Positions 26,769-34,432 of a stretch of 48,795 bases of DNA are shown piece after piece; the stretch's first letter is position 1, and each line of letters starts with the position of its first letter. The notes under the pieces are model-generated. The model was not told the origin of the DNA. It saw only the letters and a program-made list of their open reading frames with translations, and did not search any database. Source of the stretch: Acidobacteriota bacterium (GTDB lineage Bacteria > Acidobacteriota > Vicinamibacteria > Vicinamibacterales > UBA8438). A program made the position numbers and the translations under genes. The stretch lies in contig VXME01000125.1 in the NCBI GenBank assembly GCA_009861545.1, positions 54,119 to 102,913 on the forward strand, given 5' to 3'.

Positions 26769-29700
26769 TCATGACGCTCCCTCGCTGGCTCCCTCCGCCG
26801 CTGCCTGCACCGACGCCGCCGAAATGGCGTAGGTGGAGAACACGCGGCTCTTCGCCAGCAGCTTCGCGAACGGGTCGCGCACCCGCACCAGCCGCGGCCG
26901 GGGCGTGGCGCAGTCGTAGACGGCATAGAGCCAGTAGCCGTCCCGCAGGTTGCACGCCTTGGCCCATTCGTTTTCGGACAGCTCGACATCGCCGGTGCCG
27001 GCCCGGCCCTTGACCTCGATGGCGCGGCGGTCTCCGGTTGCGGCGACCGAGAGCAGGTCGAAGCCCGGCCAGTCCCCCAAGCCGGCGCGACGGGCCAGCT
27101 CGGGTCGCGAAACGTCATGAACCACGGCGCCGGACGCTTCTTCGTGCGCCTGGGCGATCTGCATGGCGATCTCCTCGACCTGCGTATCGTGCCGCCGCCG
27201 TTCCTCCGTGTCTGCCGTCGGGAGCACCAGCGCGTGGGCGACGATCTCGCAGTCTCCTGCGACGACGAGGGACGGCTCCCTCCGCACCTGCCGCAGGCGG
27301 CGGTCCTTGTCGGCCGCGAGACGGCGTTGCTCGTCCTTGATCTTCGCGAGCGACGCTGCCGCCCCCGCATCGCCGCCGCGCGCCTTCCGGCCGACGTGCT
27401 GCCGCCTGGCTATCAACTCGGCCGTCCGGTGATCGCAACCGCGTGCGATCCAGTCGAGCCGCTCGGGAAGCGACCGCTCGATGCGTGCGCGGTGCTCGTC
27501 CACGAGGCGAGCGAGCGCGTCGCCGTCGACCCATTCGCGGGCCGCGGCGGTCAGGCCGTGCGCCATCCGCGCCAGCGGCACGCTGCCCGGCGGCACGTTG
27601 GGCGCGCCACGCAGCAGCAACAGGTGCTCCAGTGGACAGGGTTCGATGACGCCGTCGCCGTCCTGCCGCAGTCCGACCAGGCGGCTCTCGATGATCTCGA
27701 CGCGCCGGTCTTCTCCGTCCGCCCGACCGTACGCCGGCGTCACCTCGTGGCCCGCCGATTCGATCGGCCCCGGGCGCCGCACCACCGACACCCGTGCGAG
27801 ATGGAAGAGGTACGGCGCGCCGGCATGCGGGTCGACGAAGAAGGCGCCGCGCCGGGCCTCGTCCTCGTGCCGCGCCAGCAGCGCGGCGCAGAACCGGTCG
27901 AACACCGGCTCGCCGGGATGGAGCCAGATGACGTCGGACCGATCCGCGGGTCGATAGACCGTGAAACAGCCGTGCGCGCCGGCCGGGTAGATTTCCATGG
28001 CGGCGAGCACGGGATCCAGGCCCCGTCGGCGTTTCTGGGCGAGCCCGAAGACGCCGTCCGGATCGCCGTCGACGCGCAGATCGATCAACGGCGCGGCAGC
28101 CGTGACGAACCGGCGGACGTAGCCGGGCAGCAGCCGGCGGTACTGTTCCCGGTCGATGGCCGCCTGCAGCGCGGGCAGGCTGCTCTTCACGTCGCCGCCG
28201 CCGAACCGCGCCTGCTCGCGCTCCCCGAGCGCCCGCACCTGCGCCGCCGTCAGCAGTCCGTCGATGCCCTTGACCGCCGCGGTCGCGCCTTCCTCCGTCG
28301 CCGCCTGCTCCAGGTAGTCCTTCAGCGACACGTTCTCGAACAGGCGGCCCACGACGTCGAAGACCTTGTCCGACTGGAGTTCCTGGCGGATCAGTTCCAG
28401 CTTGTCGAGCAGCGTCTTCAGCACCCGTCCCTCACGGGTCTCGCCCGCGACGAGGTTGACGATGACCACCGGGTCGTGCTGCTGTCCGTAGCGGTGGATG
28501 CGGCCCATCCGCTGCTCGAGGCGCGCCGGATTCCACGGCACGTCGTAGTTCACCATCAGCCAGCAGAACTGCAGGTTGATGCCTTCGCCCGCCGCGTCGG
28601 TCGCGACCAGGTAGTTGGCGCCGCCCGCGTCGAGCGGACGCCGGAACAGATCCACCTGCGCCTCCCGCTCGCGGTAGTCGAGGCCGCCGTGGATCAGCGC
28701 GACCTGTCCGGTGAAGCCCAGCCCTTCGAGGCGGCGCACCAGGAACTCGGCGGTGTCGCGGTGCTCGGTGAAGACGATGAACTTCTCCCTCGCGAACTCC
28801 GCACTGCGCAGCACGGCGCGCAGCTTCTCGAACTTGGAATCCTCGCCGTCGTCGACCAGAGACCGCGCCTGGGCGAGCAGCGCTTCCACCTCGCGGCTTT
28901 CCTCCCGGAGTTGCGCCAGGGTCGGCGCCACGACGCCGCCCAGCGCGCGCTCCTCGAACGCTTCGTGACTCTCGGCGCCGCCGGCCTCCTCGGCGTCCTC
29001 GTCCGCGGTGCGGATCTCGAAGAAGTCGGGGGTCGCCGCGAGGCGCTTCTGGCGTTGCTCCAGCTCTTCCGCACGGCCGGCGCGGACCAGCTCGATCGCC
29101 TCTTCCAACCGAACGAGGCGGCGCTCGAACGACCGCAGCAGCGCATGCGTCGAGCTGGCCTGCCGGCGCTGGAACACGCTCATCGCCAAGCGCGCGGCCG
29201 AGCGGTTCAGCACCCGCGCCCGGTTGTAGGTCTCGGCGATGTAGCGCGTCGTGGCGTCGTAGAGCGCCTGTTCGGATGGGTTCAGCGCATAGCTGAGGGT
29301 GTCGCAACGCCGTTGCGGATAGAGCGGCCGGCCGTCGAACCGGACCATCTCCTCCTTCGTGCGGCGAATAAAGTGCCGTCGGCGCTGCGATTCGGGGAAC
29401 GCCCGGAACGCATCGAACGTCGCCAGCGCGTCCGGCGCCAGCAACCGCCACAGGCAGTACCAGGGGAAGTCCTTCCCCATGTGCGGCGTCGCGGTCAGCA
29501 GCAGCACGTGTGTCGCCGACCAGCCCAGCTCCCACCCCGGTTCGTCGGCCGGCAGCCCGGCCAGCGCCTCGGCGAGGCAATAGCGATCCGTCTTGTCGAC
29601 GGACAAGTCCTGCCGCTGGTGGGCGGCCAGCTTGTGCGCCTCGTCGAAGACCACCAGGTCGTACGGCGCCGCTCCGGCGGCCGCCTCGCGCAGCCGTCCG

Positions 29701-30392
29701 AACGTGCGCTCTCCCACGAGCGTGTCGACGCTGACGATCACCCGGTCGCTCTCCGGTCCCGCGAACGGATTGCCGGTGCGCGCGTCCGCGCCCCGCACGA
29801 TGCGGAACGGCAGCGAGAACAGCGTCCGCATCTCCCGTTCCCAGTTGCCGATCAGGCCGGCCGGCGGCACGACCAGCACGCGCCGGATGAGCCGGCGGGC
29901 CAGCACCTCGCGCAGATAGAGGCCGGTCATGATCGTCTTGCCCGCCCCGGTGTCGTCGGCGAGCAGGAACCGGAGCGGCGACAGGTCGAGCATCCGCTCG
30001 TAGACCGCGATCCGCTGGTGCGGCAGCGGATCGATTAGCGAGACCTCCGTCGCGAAGGCGGGGTTGAACAGGTGGCCGTACGAGAGCCGCGTCGCCTCGG
30101 CCACGGCGGTTACCGCGGTGGGCCGGGCCGTGAAGTCGAGCGGCGGCGCGGCGGTCGGCGCGGCAGCCGCTTCGGGTTTCGAGTCGGCCGGCGCCAGCCC
30201 GGCCTCCAGGTCGATGATCTGCCGCCATGCCAGGCGCGCCGGCTTCGTCTGGCCGTTCTCCCAGCGGTTGACGGTCGCGAAGGAGACGCCGATCCGCTCC
30301 GCGAGCTGTACCTGCGTCAGATCGAGGCGCTCGCGGACGGACTTGACGCGCGAGGGATAGTCCGCAGGGAGCGTCGGGTCAGGCCGCTGCAT
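26769..30392 (-). CDS. SNF2-family helicase with N-terminal XRE and C-terminal DUF3883
   Basis: A 1207-residue fusion. Residues ~14-60 are a XRE helix-turn-helix (LTQVQLAERIGVSFATVNRW). A SNF2/Rad54-type motor follows: Walker A TGAGKT near 148-153, DEAH in VVFDEAHKLA, and a helicase C lobe with ATDAAGEGINL and QRMGRIHRYGQ. The C-terminus has IEVKGRAGTGDVELSENEW, a DUF3883-type segment related to restriction-nuclease folds. ATG 30392 is preferred to the TTG at 30440, which would place coding sequence over the promoter. It resembles DrmD-like helicases, but DISARM drmA, drmB and drmC are absent. As first gene of the run, its own DNA-binding head could control the operon. Confidence 0.85.
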   Translation of the reverse strand: MQRPDPTLPADYPSRVKSVRERLDLTQVQLAERIGVSFATVNRWENGQTKPARLAWRQIIDLEAGLAPADSKPEAAAAPTAAPPLDFTARPTAVTAVAEATRLSYGHLFNPAFATEVSLIDPLPHQRIAVYERMLDLSPLRFLLADDTGAGKTIMTGLYLREVLARRLIRRVLVVPPAGLIGNWEREMRTLFSLPFRIVRGADARTGNPFAGPESDRVIVSVDTLVGERTFGRLREAAAGAAPYDLVVFDEAHKLAAHQRQDLSVDKTDRYCLAEALAGLPADEPGWELGWSATHVLLLTATPHMGKDFPWYCLWRLLAPDALATFDAFRAFPESQRRRHFIRRTKEEMVRFDGRPLYPQRRCDTLSYALNPSEQALYDATTRYIAETYNRARVLNRSAARLAMSVFQRRQASSTHALLRSFERRLVRLEEAIELVRAGRAEELEQRQKRLAATPDFFEIRTADEDAEEAGGAESHEAFEERALGGVVAPTLAQLREESREVEALLAQARSLVDDGEDSKFEKLRAVLRSAEFAREKFIVFTEHRDTAEFLVRRLEGLGFTGQVALIHGGLDYREREAQVDLFRRPLDAGGANYLVATDAAGEGINLQFCWLMVNYDVPWNPARLEQRMGRIHRYGQQHDPVVIVNLVAGETREGRVLKTLLDKLELIRQELQSDKVFDVVGRLFENVSLKDYLEQAATEEGATAAVKGIDGLLTAAQVRALGEREQARFGGGDVKSSLPALQAAIDREQYRRLLPGYVRRFVTAAAPLIDLRVDGDPDGVFGLAQKRRRGLDPVLAAMEIYPAGAHGCFTVYRPADRSDVIWLHPGEPVFDRFCAALLARHEDEARRGAFFVDPHAGAPYLFHLARVSVVRRPGPIESAGHEVTPAYGRADGEDRRVEIIESRLVGLRQDGDGVIEPCPLEHLLLLRGAPNVPPGSVPLARMAHGLTAAAREWVDGDALARLVDEHRARIERSLPERLDWIARGCDHRTAELIARRQHVGRKARGGDAGAAASLAKIKDEQRRLAADKDRRLRQVRREPSLVVAGDCEIVAHALVLPTADTEERRRHDTQVEEIAMQIAQAHEEASGAVVHDVSRPELARRAGLGDWPGFDLLSVAATGDRRAIEVKGRAGTGDVELSENEWAKACNLRDGYWLYAVYDCATPRPRLVRVRDPFAKLLAKSRVFSTYAISAASVQAAAEGASEGAS

Positions 30393-30410
30393 TCCTCGAC
30401 ACCTGCGAGG

Positions 30411-30445
30411 ACTATAGGGTATATGCTGTGAGTTGAGCAATGCAA
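30411..30445 (-). promoter_or_regulatory. Promoter candidate for the defence operon
   Basis: On the minus strand TTGCAT (30445-30440) and TATACC (30423-30418) are separated by 16 bases, inside a local AT-rich patch just upstream of the helicase ATG at 30392. Each box matches the sigma-70 consensus at four of six positions. The spacing to the start is short, leaving a leader of roughly 20 bases. Confidence 0.4.
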
Positions 30446-30540
30446 TATAGCATGTGCAATTGCAGGGGTCTGCGGCGTGCCGCCCCGCTGGCGTTTGGCG
30501 TGTTGCGCTTCACCCGGGGTTCGGCTCCCTTGCGCCCCGC

Positions 30541-30762
30541 ATGCTGCGCGACCTGGCGCAAGCCTCACGGTACAGCCCCGGCGTTCAGCACACGGTCAAG
30601 GAGATGGGCGCGAGGTTCGGCGCGGTGATCGAAACTACGACTGATCGGGCCTTCGAGGATCGTCGCATGGCGTGCATCGGACAGCGGGGAGCTGACGTTG
30701 CGGCAAGATATGAGCGGCAGGCGTTGGAGCGGGAGCGCCATGAAGCAGTGCGTGGGCGGTGA
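30541..30762 (+). CDS. Doubtful small ORF upstream of the RES toxin
   Basis: This is the only open frame of note in the 30446-30807 interval. It would encode 73 basic residues starting MLRDLAQASRYSPG and ending in a charged helix. It has no convincing ribosome binding site and no family that I recognise. It may be the relic of the gene that once preceded the RES toxin, or chance. Nothing else is seen in this interval apart from the defence-operon promoter. Confidence 0.2.
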   Translation: MLRDLAQASRYSPGVQHTVKEMGARFGAVIETTTDRAFEDRRMACIGQRGADVAARYERQALERERHEAVRGR

Positions 30763-30807
30763 CGAGAACCAGGGGAACCACGCAGACCTACTGGAGGAGC
30801 GGCGCCG

Positions 30808-31287
30808 GTGACCTCGCGTCGCCTCGACGAGTCGTTGCGAGCCTACCGGATGGGCGATCCAGCGGGGGAACATCCGGTGTACAGCGGCGCCGGGTCACGC
30901 AGGTACCCCGGCCGCTGGAACGAACGCGGCCAGACTGTGATCTATGCGTCCGAGCATTACTCGACCGCCCTGCTGGAGACGCTGGCGCGCACTGGCGAGA
31001 TGCCGCGGAACCAGCATTATGTTGGAATCGAGATTCCCGCCGGGGTGACGTACGAGGTGGTCACGAAGGACAATCTGCCGGGTTGGTGTGATGTCGACGG
31101 CGCGGTTGCGCGAGCGTTCGGGTCGGCGTGGTACCGGGAACGGCGGTCGGCGATCCTGATCGTGCCCAGCGTTGTAGCGCGAGTGGAGCGCAACGTGCTC
31201 ATCCATCCGCACCACGACGACGCCGGTTCAATCAGGGTCGGACTTGAGACTCCCGTCTACTGGGATTCGCGCCTGTTCGCTCGGTGA
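30808..31287 (+). CDS. RES-domain toxin
   Basis: A 159-residue RES-family protein. The conserved RES set is visible: arginine and glycine in YSGAGSRRYPGRWNERGQ, YASEHYSTALLE with the serine and glutamate, WYRERRSAILIVPSVV, and ERNVLIHPHH. RES toxins cleave or ADP-ribosylate-exchange NAD+ and arrest growth. GTG 30808 is used because GGAGGAG lies about nine bases upstream. Xre/RES pairs usually form one operon with the antitoxin first; here the antitoxin gene is convergent and ends four bases away. Confidence 0.82.
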   Translation: MTSRRLDESLRAYRMGDPAGEHPVYSGAGSRRYPGRWNERGQTVIYASEHYSTALLETLARTGEMPRNQHYVGIEIPAGVTYEVVTKDNLPGWCDVDGAVARAFGSAWYRERRSAILIVPSVVARVERNVLIHPHHDDAGSIRVGLETPVYWDSRLFAR

Positions 31288-31291
31288 AGGA

Positions 31292-31765
31292 TCACACCGC
31301 GACCCCGGCTCTCGCTTCACCGATGATCCTGACGACGAGATCGGCGCCGGTCGTCGACTCCCGGGCTACATCCAGGGGCGTGCGCCCACCGAGCAACAGG
31401 TGCGGCCGGTTGAGAAACCGTACCATCGCGGATTCGTCGTCCGCCCACAGCCTGCGCGCTTCCAGTACCACACGCGCCACGCCATGAACGCGCTCGCTCA
31501 TCTCGCGCGTAAGTTGTTGACGTGACCGTTTCTGAAGGCGGGACCAGGTCGACCGCGACAACAGCGTGAACTTCGCGTGCGGGTCGTCCGGGGCCATGAC
31601 CTGCGCGACCCGGTCGACGGCTTGCAGGGGAAGCCCCTGTTCGATCTGGTTGACGAGGGACAGGCTGCTCATCTTCCGCCATGAAGGTAGTCCCATGAGC
31701 CGCGCAATCTCGGCCGCCTCGCTGAAGGACCCCGTCGTGCCGCTGGCGAGCGCCTCGTCCGCCAT
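31292..31765 (-). CDS. Xre/MbcA/ParS-type antitoxin
   Basis: A 157-residue protein with the toxin-binding (DUF2384) C-terminus typical of RES antitoxins: FLNRPHLLLGGRTPLDVA, then GADLVVRIIGEARAGVAV. The N-terminal half (LSLVNQIEQGLPLQAVDRVA) forms a degenerate helix-turn-helix. It should neutralise the RES toxin and repress its own promoter. It is encoded on the opposite strand from the toxin, tail to tail, which breaks the normal co-transcription of these pairs. ATG 31765 has a good -10 box about 30 bases upstream. Confidence 0.82.
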   Translation of the reverse strand: MADEALASGTTGSFSEAAEIARLMGLPSWRKMSSLSLVNQIEQGLPLQAVDRVAQVMAPDDPHAKFTLLSRSTWSRLQKRSRQQLTREMSERVHGVARVVLEARRLWADDESAMVRFLNRPHLLLGGRTPLDVARESTTGADLVVRIIGEARAGVAV

Positions 31766-31795
31766 CTGCCCTCCCCGAAATCGTCAGATGACACA

Positions 31796-31825
31796 ATTAT
31801 AGTTGCAGGTGACGGACAGCCGCAA
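31796..31825 (-). promoter_or_regulatory. Promoter of the Xre antitoxin
   Basis: A perfect TATAAT (31801-31796, minus strand) is preceded after 18 bases by TTGCGG (31825-31820). It lies 30 bases upstream of the antitoxin ATG and is one of the clearest sigma-70 type promoters in the window. Confidence 0.55.
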
Positions 31826-31892
31826 GTGGGCTCCTGCCCGGCACGATTCCCGCGTCGAGACGGCCGGCGGGGGGCAGTAGTTGGCCTTGAGT

Positions 31893-31909
31893 CACGTCGA
31901 AACGACGTG
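31893..31909. other. Hairpin in the antitoxin-deoxyribosyltransferase interval
   Basis: CACGTCG (31893-31899) pairs with CGACGTG (31903-31909) over an AAA loop. A second small hairpin (31970-31975 with 31983-31988) lies just upstream of the gene at 32002. No T-run follows either. No gene is seen between the antitoxin promoter and 32001. Confidence 0.3.
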
Positions 31910-32001
31910 TCGCGGGCCGGTTGGGATCCGCTCGCGCGGCTCAGCGTTCGCGTGAACTGACAAGATCCTTACCGCACCGCTGGCGGTACGCTGGTGGGAC
32001 C

Positions 32002-32463
32002 ATGCCAAAGACGCTCTATCTCGCCAACCCCTACGGCTTCTCCGCCCAGCAGAAGGCAGGGCCGCTGGCGGCGCTCGTCGACGCGCTGACGGCCGCCGGC
32101 GCCGAGGTGTGGGAGCCGTTCGCCCGCAACACTCATTTAAACACGGGCGCCGCCGGATGGGCCTACCGGGTGGGGCAGGCGGACGTGCGCGACGTGCGCG
32201 AGGCCGACGGCATCTTCGCCGTGGTCAACGGCTGCCCGCCGGACGAGGGGGTGATGGTGGAGCTCGGCCTCGCGATAGCCTGGGGCAAGCCGACCTTCCT
32301 GTTCCGCGACGACTTTCGCCGCTGCTGCGACAGCGACGTCTACCCGCTGAACCTGATGCTGTTCACCGGCATGCCGGAGACCGGCTGGGAGGCGTACTGG
32401 TACGGCTCGGTCGAGGATATCGCCGATCCGGACAAGGCGCTGGCGCGGTGGCTCCCGGAATGA
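32002..32463 (+). CDS. Nucleoside 2-deoxyribosyltransferase-like protein
   Basis: A 153-residue protein of the nucleoside 2-deoxyribosyltransferase/DUF4406-like fold. Visible are the N-terminal YLANPYGFSA, VWEPFARN, the ADGIFAVVNG strand, and the catalytic segment DEGVMVELGLAIAWGKP, where Glu is the nucleophile. FLFRDDFR then leads into the C-terminal helix. It would exchange or hydrolyse nucleoside N-glycosidic bonds. Such enzymes occur in salvage and also as nucleotide-depleting defence effectors; the location between two TA pairs makes the second possible. ATG 32002 is used. Confidence 0.8.
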   Translation: MPKTLYLANPYGFSAQQKAGPLAALVDALTAAGAEVWEPFARNTHLNTGAAGWAYRVGQADVRDVREADGIFAVVNGCPPDEGVMVELGLAIAWGKPTFLFRDDFRRCCDSDVYPLNLMLFTGMPETGWEAYWYGSVEDIADPDKALARWLPE

Positions 32464-32490
32464 GCCGCCGGGAGTCCAGAATGCGGGCTC

Positions 32491-32737
32491 CTACAGGCCG
32501 GCGCCCTTGTCCTTCAGGATCCACCACACCTTCTCGGGCGTGATCGGAATGTCGATGTGCCGGACGCCGAGGTGCGCCAGCGCGTCGACGACGGCGTTGG
32601 CGATCGCCGGCGGGGCGCCCACGGTAGCCGACTCGCCGACGCCCTTCGCGCCCTGCGGATGGTGCGGCGACCGGGTCACGGTCTAGTCGGTCTCCCAGCG
32701 CGGCGTCTCCATCGCCGTGGGGACCAGGGTAGTCCAT
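32491..32737 (-). pseudogene. coxL 3' fragment A
   Basis: This copies the last ~82 codons of coxL (compare 36569-36815), ending [14 protein letters not shown] and stop. Upstream it carries an in-frame stop (the AAG codon for Lys before TVT becomes TAG) and a one-base insertion near 32728. Against the intact gene it has both silent and replacement changes (Arg to Trp, Pro to Arg, Asn to Lys). Homology ends at the coxL stop on one side and at the junction with an mbl fragment on the other. Confidence 0.88.
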
Positions 32738-32740
32738 GAA

Positions 32741-32790
32741 GTGCTTTCTCGGCCTCGCGCGCTACTGGCGCAAGCGCGGGGTGACGGGCG
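32741..32790 (+). repeat. Direct repeat 2: mbl 3' end
   Basis: Fifty bases matching 11868-11917 at 49 positions, right of the main defence island. See also 34152-34201. Confidence 0.85.
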
Positions 32791-32799
32791 GCGAATAGC
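32741..32799 (+). pseudogene. mbl 3' fragment A
   Basis: This is the last ~18 codons of mbl (CFLGLARYWRKRGVTG, then GE and stop), fused head-on to coxL fragment A with a two-base microhomology. It has one mismatch in the first 50 bases and a three-base insertion before the stop. It is the same orientation as the intact mbl gene about 20.9 kb to the left. Confidence 0.88.
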
Positions 32800-32814
32800 G
32801 CCGGTGGCGGATGA

Positions 32815-33189
32815 TCAGGAGTGCGGCTGAAGGGGAAGCAGGCGAACGCGCTCCTGGTTGGGGCTCAGGACCACAACCGCCCCTTTCGCGATTTCCGCTG
32901 CGTGTCGGCGCAGCACCCCGACGAGCATCGTCGCAGACTCGGCCGGTAGCAGGCGGTACGTGCGTAGCAGCACGACGCTGGGTGAGCGGCCACCGGCGAG
33001 CGCGAGGATCCGCCCGAAGTCGAGGTCGTGGGTCAACACGACGAACCCGTGCCGACGCGCCCACTGGAAGACCTCCCGGTCGGAAGCCGCGCCGTCGCCG
33101 ACGGTGCTCCAGTGCCGGGCCTCGAGGCCCGCGCGTTCCAGCGCCTCGACCCACCGAGGCGACAGGTTCATGTCGATGAGGAGCTTCAA
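32815..33189 (-). CDS. DUF5615 PIN-like toxin
   Basis: A protein of about 124 residues of the DUF5615 PIN-like family: LLIDMNLSPRWVEAL with the first acidic pair, HWSTVGDGAASDREVFQWA, and VVLTHDLDFGRIL with the second pair. These four acidic residues are the expected nuclease site. The start is TTG 33189, overlapping the DUF433 stop (TTGA); ATG inside the first strand would remove catalytic residues. In known modules DUF433 is the antitoxin and DUF5615 the RNase toxin. The pair sits between two coxL/mbl fragment junctions. Confidence 0.8.
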   Translation of the reverse strand: MKLLIDMNLSPRWVEALERAGLEARHWSTVGDGAASDREVFQWARRHGFVVLTHDLDFGRILALAGGRSPSVVLLRTYRLLPAESATMLVGVLRRHAAEIAKGAVVVLSPNQERVRLLPLQPHS

Positions 33190-33416
33190 CTCGAACCGAC
33201 CGCGACTTCCTGCTCCTCGCTGCGCCACGCGGCATACGCGAGCGCCTGGCGGATGTCGTCACGCTCGAGATAGGGGTAGGCGGCCAGAACTTCGTCCGGG
33301 TCATGGCCCGCAGCCAGAAGCCCCACGATGGTCCCCACCGTCACGCGAAGCCCCCGAATGCACGGGCGCCCTCCCATGACGTCTGGATCTCGCGTGATTC
33401 GATGCAGTCTGGTCAC
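33186..33416 (-). CDS. DUF433 antitoxin
   Basis: A 76-residue protein with the DUF433 winged-helix pattern: RITRDPDVMGGRPCIRGLRV, then TVGTIVGLLAAGHDPDEVLA and DDIRQALAYAAW. This family is the DNA-binding antitoxin coupled to DUF5615 toxins. It is first in the two-gene unit and overlaps the toxin by four bases. Upstream, 33417-33576 shows no gene. Confidence 0.82.
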   Translation of the reverse strand: MTRLHRITRDPDVMGGRPCIRGLRVTVGTIVGLLAAGHDPDEVLAAYPYLERDDIRQALAYAAWRSEEQEVAVGSS

Positions 33417-33576
33417 GGATCCAGTATAAGCCTCAGATGACGCGTGATGTCAGACGCGACGGCGTCGTCCAGCGGAACGGACGAGCGGGACCAAACCCGC
33501 CCACGTCGGATGCTGATTGGTGCGTGTAGCCGGACAGATCCGCTATTCGGACTTGGACGCGGAGTCCGGCGCATCG

Positions 33577-34026
33577 TCACCCGCTCCTGTGGACGGCCCC
33601 GGTGTCCTTCAGGATTCGCCACACCTTCTCGGGCGTGATCGGAATGTCGATGTGCCGCACGCCGAGGTGCGCCAGCGCATCGACCACGGCGTTGGCGATC
33701 GCCGGCGGCGCGCCCACGGTGGCCGACTCGCCGACGCCCTTCGCGCCCTGCGGATGGTGCGGCGACGGGGTCACGGTCTTGTCGGTCTCCCAGCGCGGCG
33801 TCTCCATCGCGGTGGGGACCAGGTAGTCCATGAAGCTCCCGCCCGATATGTTGCCGTTCTCGTCGTAGCTGATCTCCTCGAGCAGGTGCCGAAGCGGGCG
33901 GTCGCCTTGCCGGTGGGATGGACCCGGATCTCGCACGAGTCGAACATCTTGAGGCCGAGGATGTCGAAGGTCCGGAAAGGCCCGGCGCCGATGATCTCGG
34001 TGAAGCTCGAGATGCCGATGCCCATC
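33577..34026 (-). pseudogene. coxL fragment B, internally deleted
   Basis: Two coxL segments are joined: 33588-33886 matches the 3' end (36569-36869), and 33887-34026 matches an internal piece (37426-37565, encoding FDILGLKMFDSCEIRVHPTG). About 556 bases between them are missing, which shifts the frame. In the 3' part every base difference I compared with the intact gene is a silent third-position change, except at the last few codons, where the end reads DTGAVHRSG. The fragment therefore derives from a once functional, diverged coxL allele. Confidence 0.88.
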
Positions 34027-34030
34027 AGCC

Positions 34031-34206
34031 GACGCCCCCGCCCGACATCGACGTCGAGGTCTGGGCTCGTCGACGAGATGCGCGGCGACGTCGAGCAGCA
34101 CGTTCCGGCCGCGGAAGCTTCGCTCTACGGCACCGCCGCGCCGCTCGATCAGTGCTTTCTGGGCCTCGTGCGCTACTGGCGCAAGCGCGGGGTGACGGGC
34201 GAATTA
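34031..34206 (+). pseudogene. mbl fragment B, internally deleted
   Basis: This begins with PTPPPDIDVEVW (compare 11571-11605), skips about 180 bases, and resumes at VDEMR through CFLGLVRYWRKRGVTGE to the end. It abuts coxL fragment B head-on, exactly as fragment A does. Differences from the intact mbl include both silent and replacement changes, and the stop region is altered (GAATTAA). It is not expected to be functional. Confidence 0.88.
34152..34201 (+). repeat. Direct repeat 3: mbl 3' end
   Basis: Fifty bases matching 11868-11917 at 47 positions; the third copy of the mbl 3' end in the window. Confidence 0.8.
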
Positions 34207-34402
34207 AGGCGGCGGGGGGCACGGTCTGCAGCCTTCCCGAACAGGCTGCGCCGGCTCCGGTGCCCGTGTCGCTTGATCCTGGAAAATCTGGCACAATGTA
34301 CGAGCGGGTGATTTTGATCGGATGCCTACCTCGCCGTTCTGATGCTTGCCGCGCTGGACCGTTTCGGCCCGGTCGTCCGCCGGAAAGCCCAGGTCGCCGT
34401 TC

Positions 34403-34432
34403 TTGGAAATCCTCCTCTAGACACGTTACACT
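34403..34432 (+). promoter_or_regulatory. Promoter candidate for the two-gene unknown cassette
   Basis: TTGGAA (34403-34408) and TACACT (34427-34432) are spaced by 18 bases, each matching four of six consensus positions. This lies in the otherwise empty 34207-34525 interval, about 90 bases before the first gene of the cassette. A second GGAGG-rich stretch (34471-34476) could belong to a lost leader peptide; no other feature is seen. Confidence 0.3.

Noticed and set aside
27117-30038. A 973-residue plus-strand frame across the SNF2 helicase
   Set aside because: It is an antisense shadow; all helicase motifs are on the minus strand.
11940-30392. BREX or DISARM as the identity of the defence run
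   Set aside because: No PglZ, BrxA, BrxB or BrxL for BREX and no DrmA, DrmB or DrmC for DISARM; only the large ATPase, methylase and helicase are analogous.
11868-34201. Insertion sequence or integrative element using the mbl 3' end as att site
   Set aside because: No transposase, integrase or excisionase and no terminal inverted repeats are visible; the copies also carry internal mbl and coxL pieces, which att sites do not.
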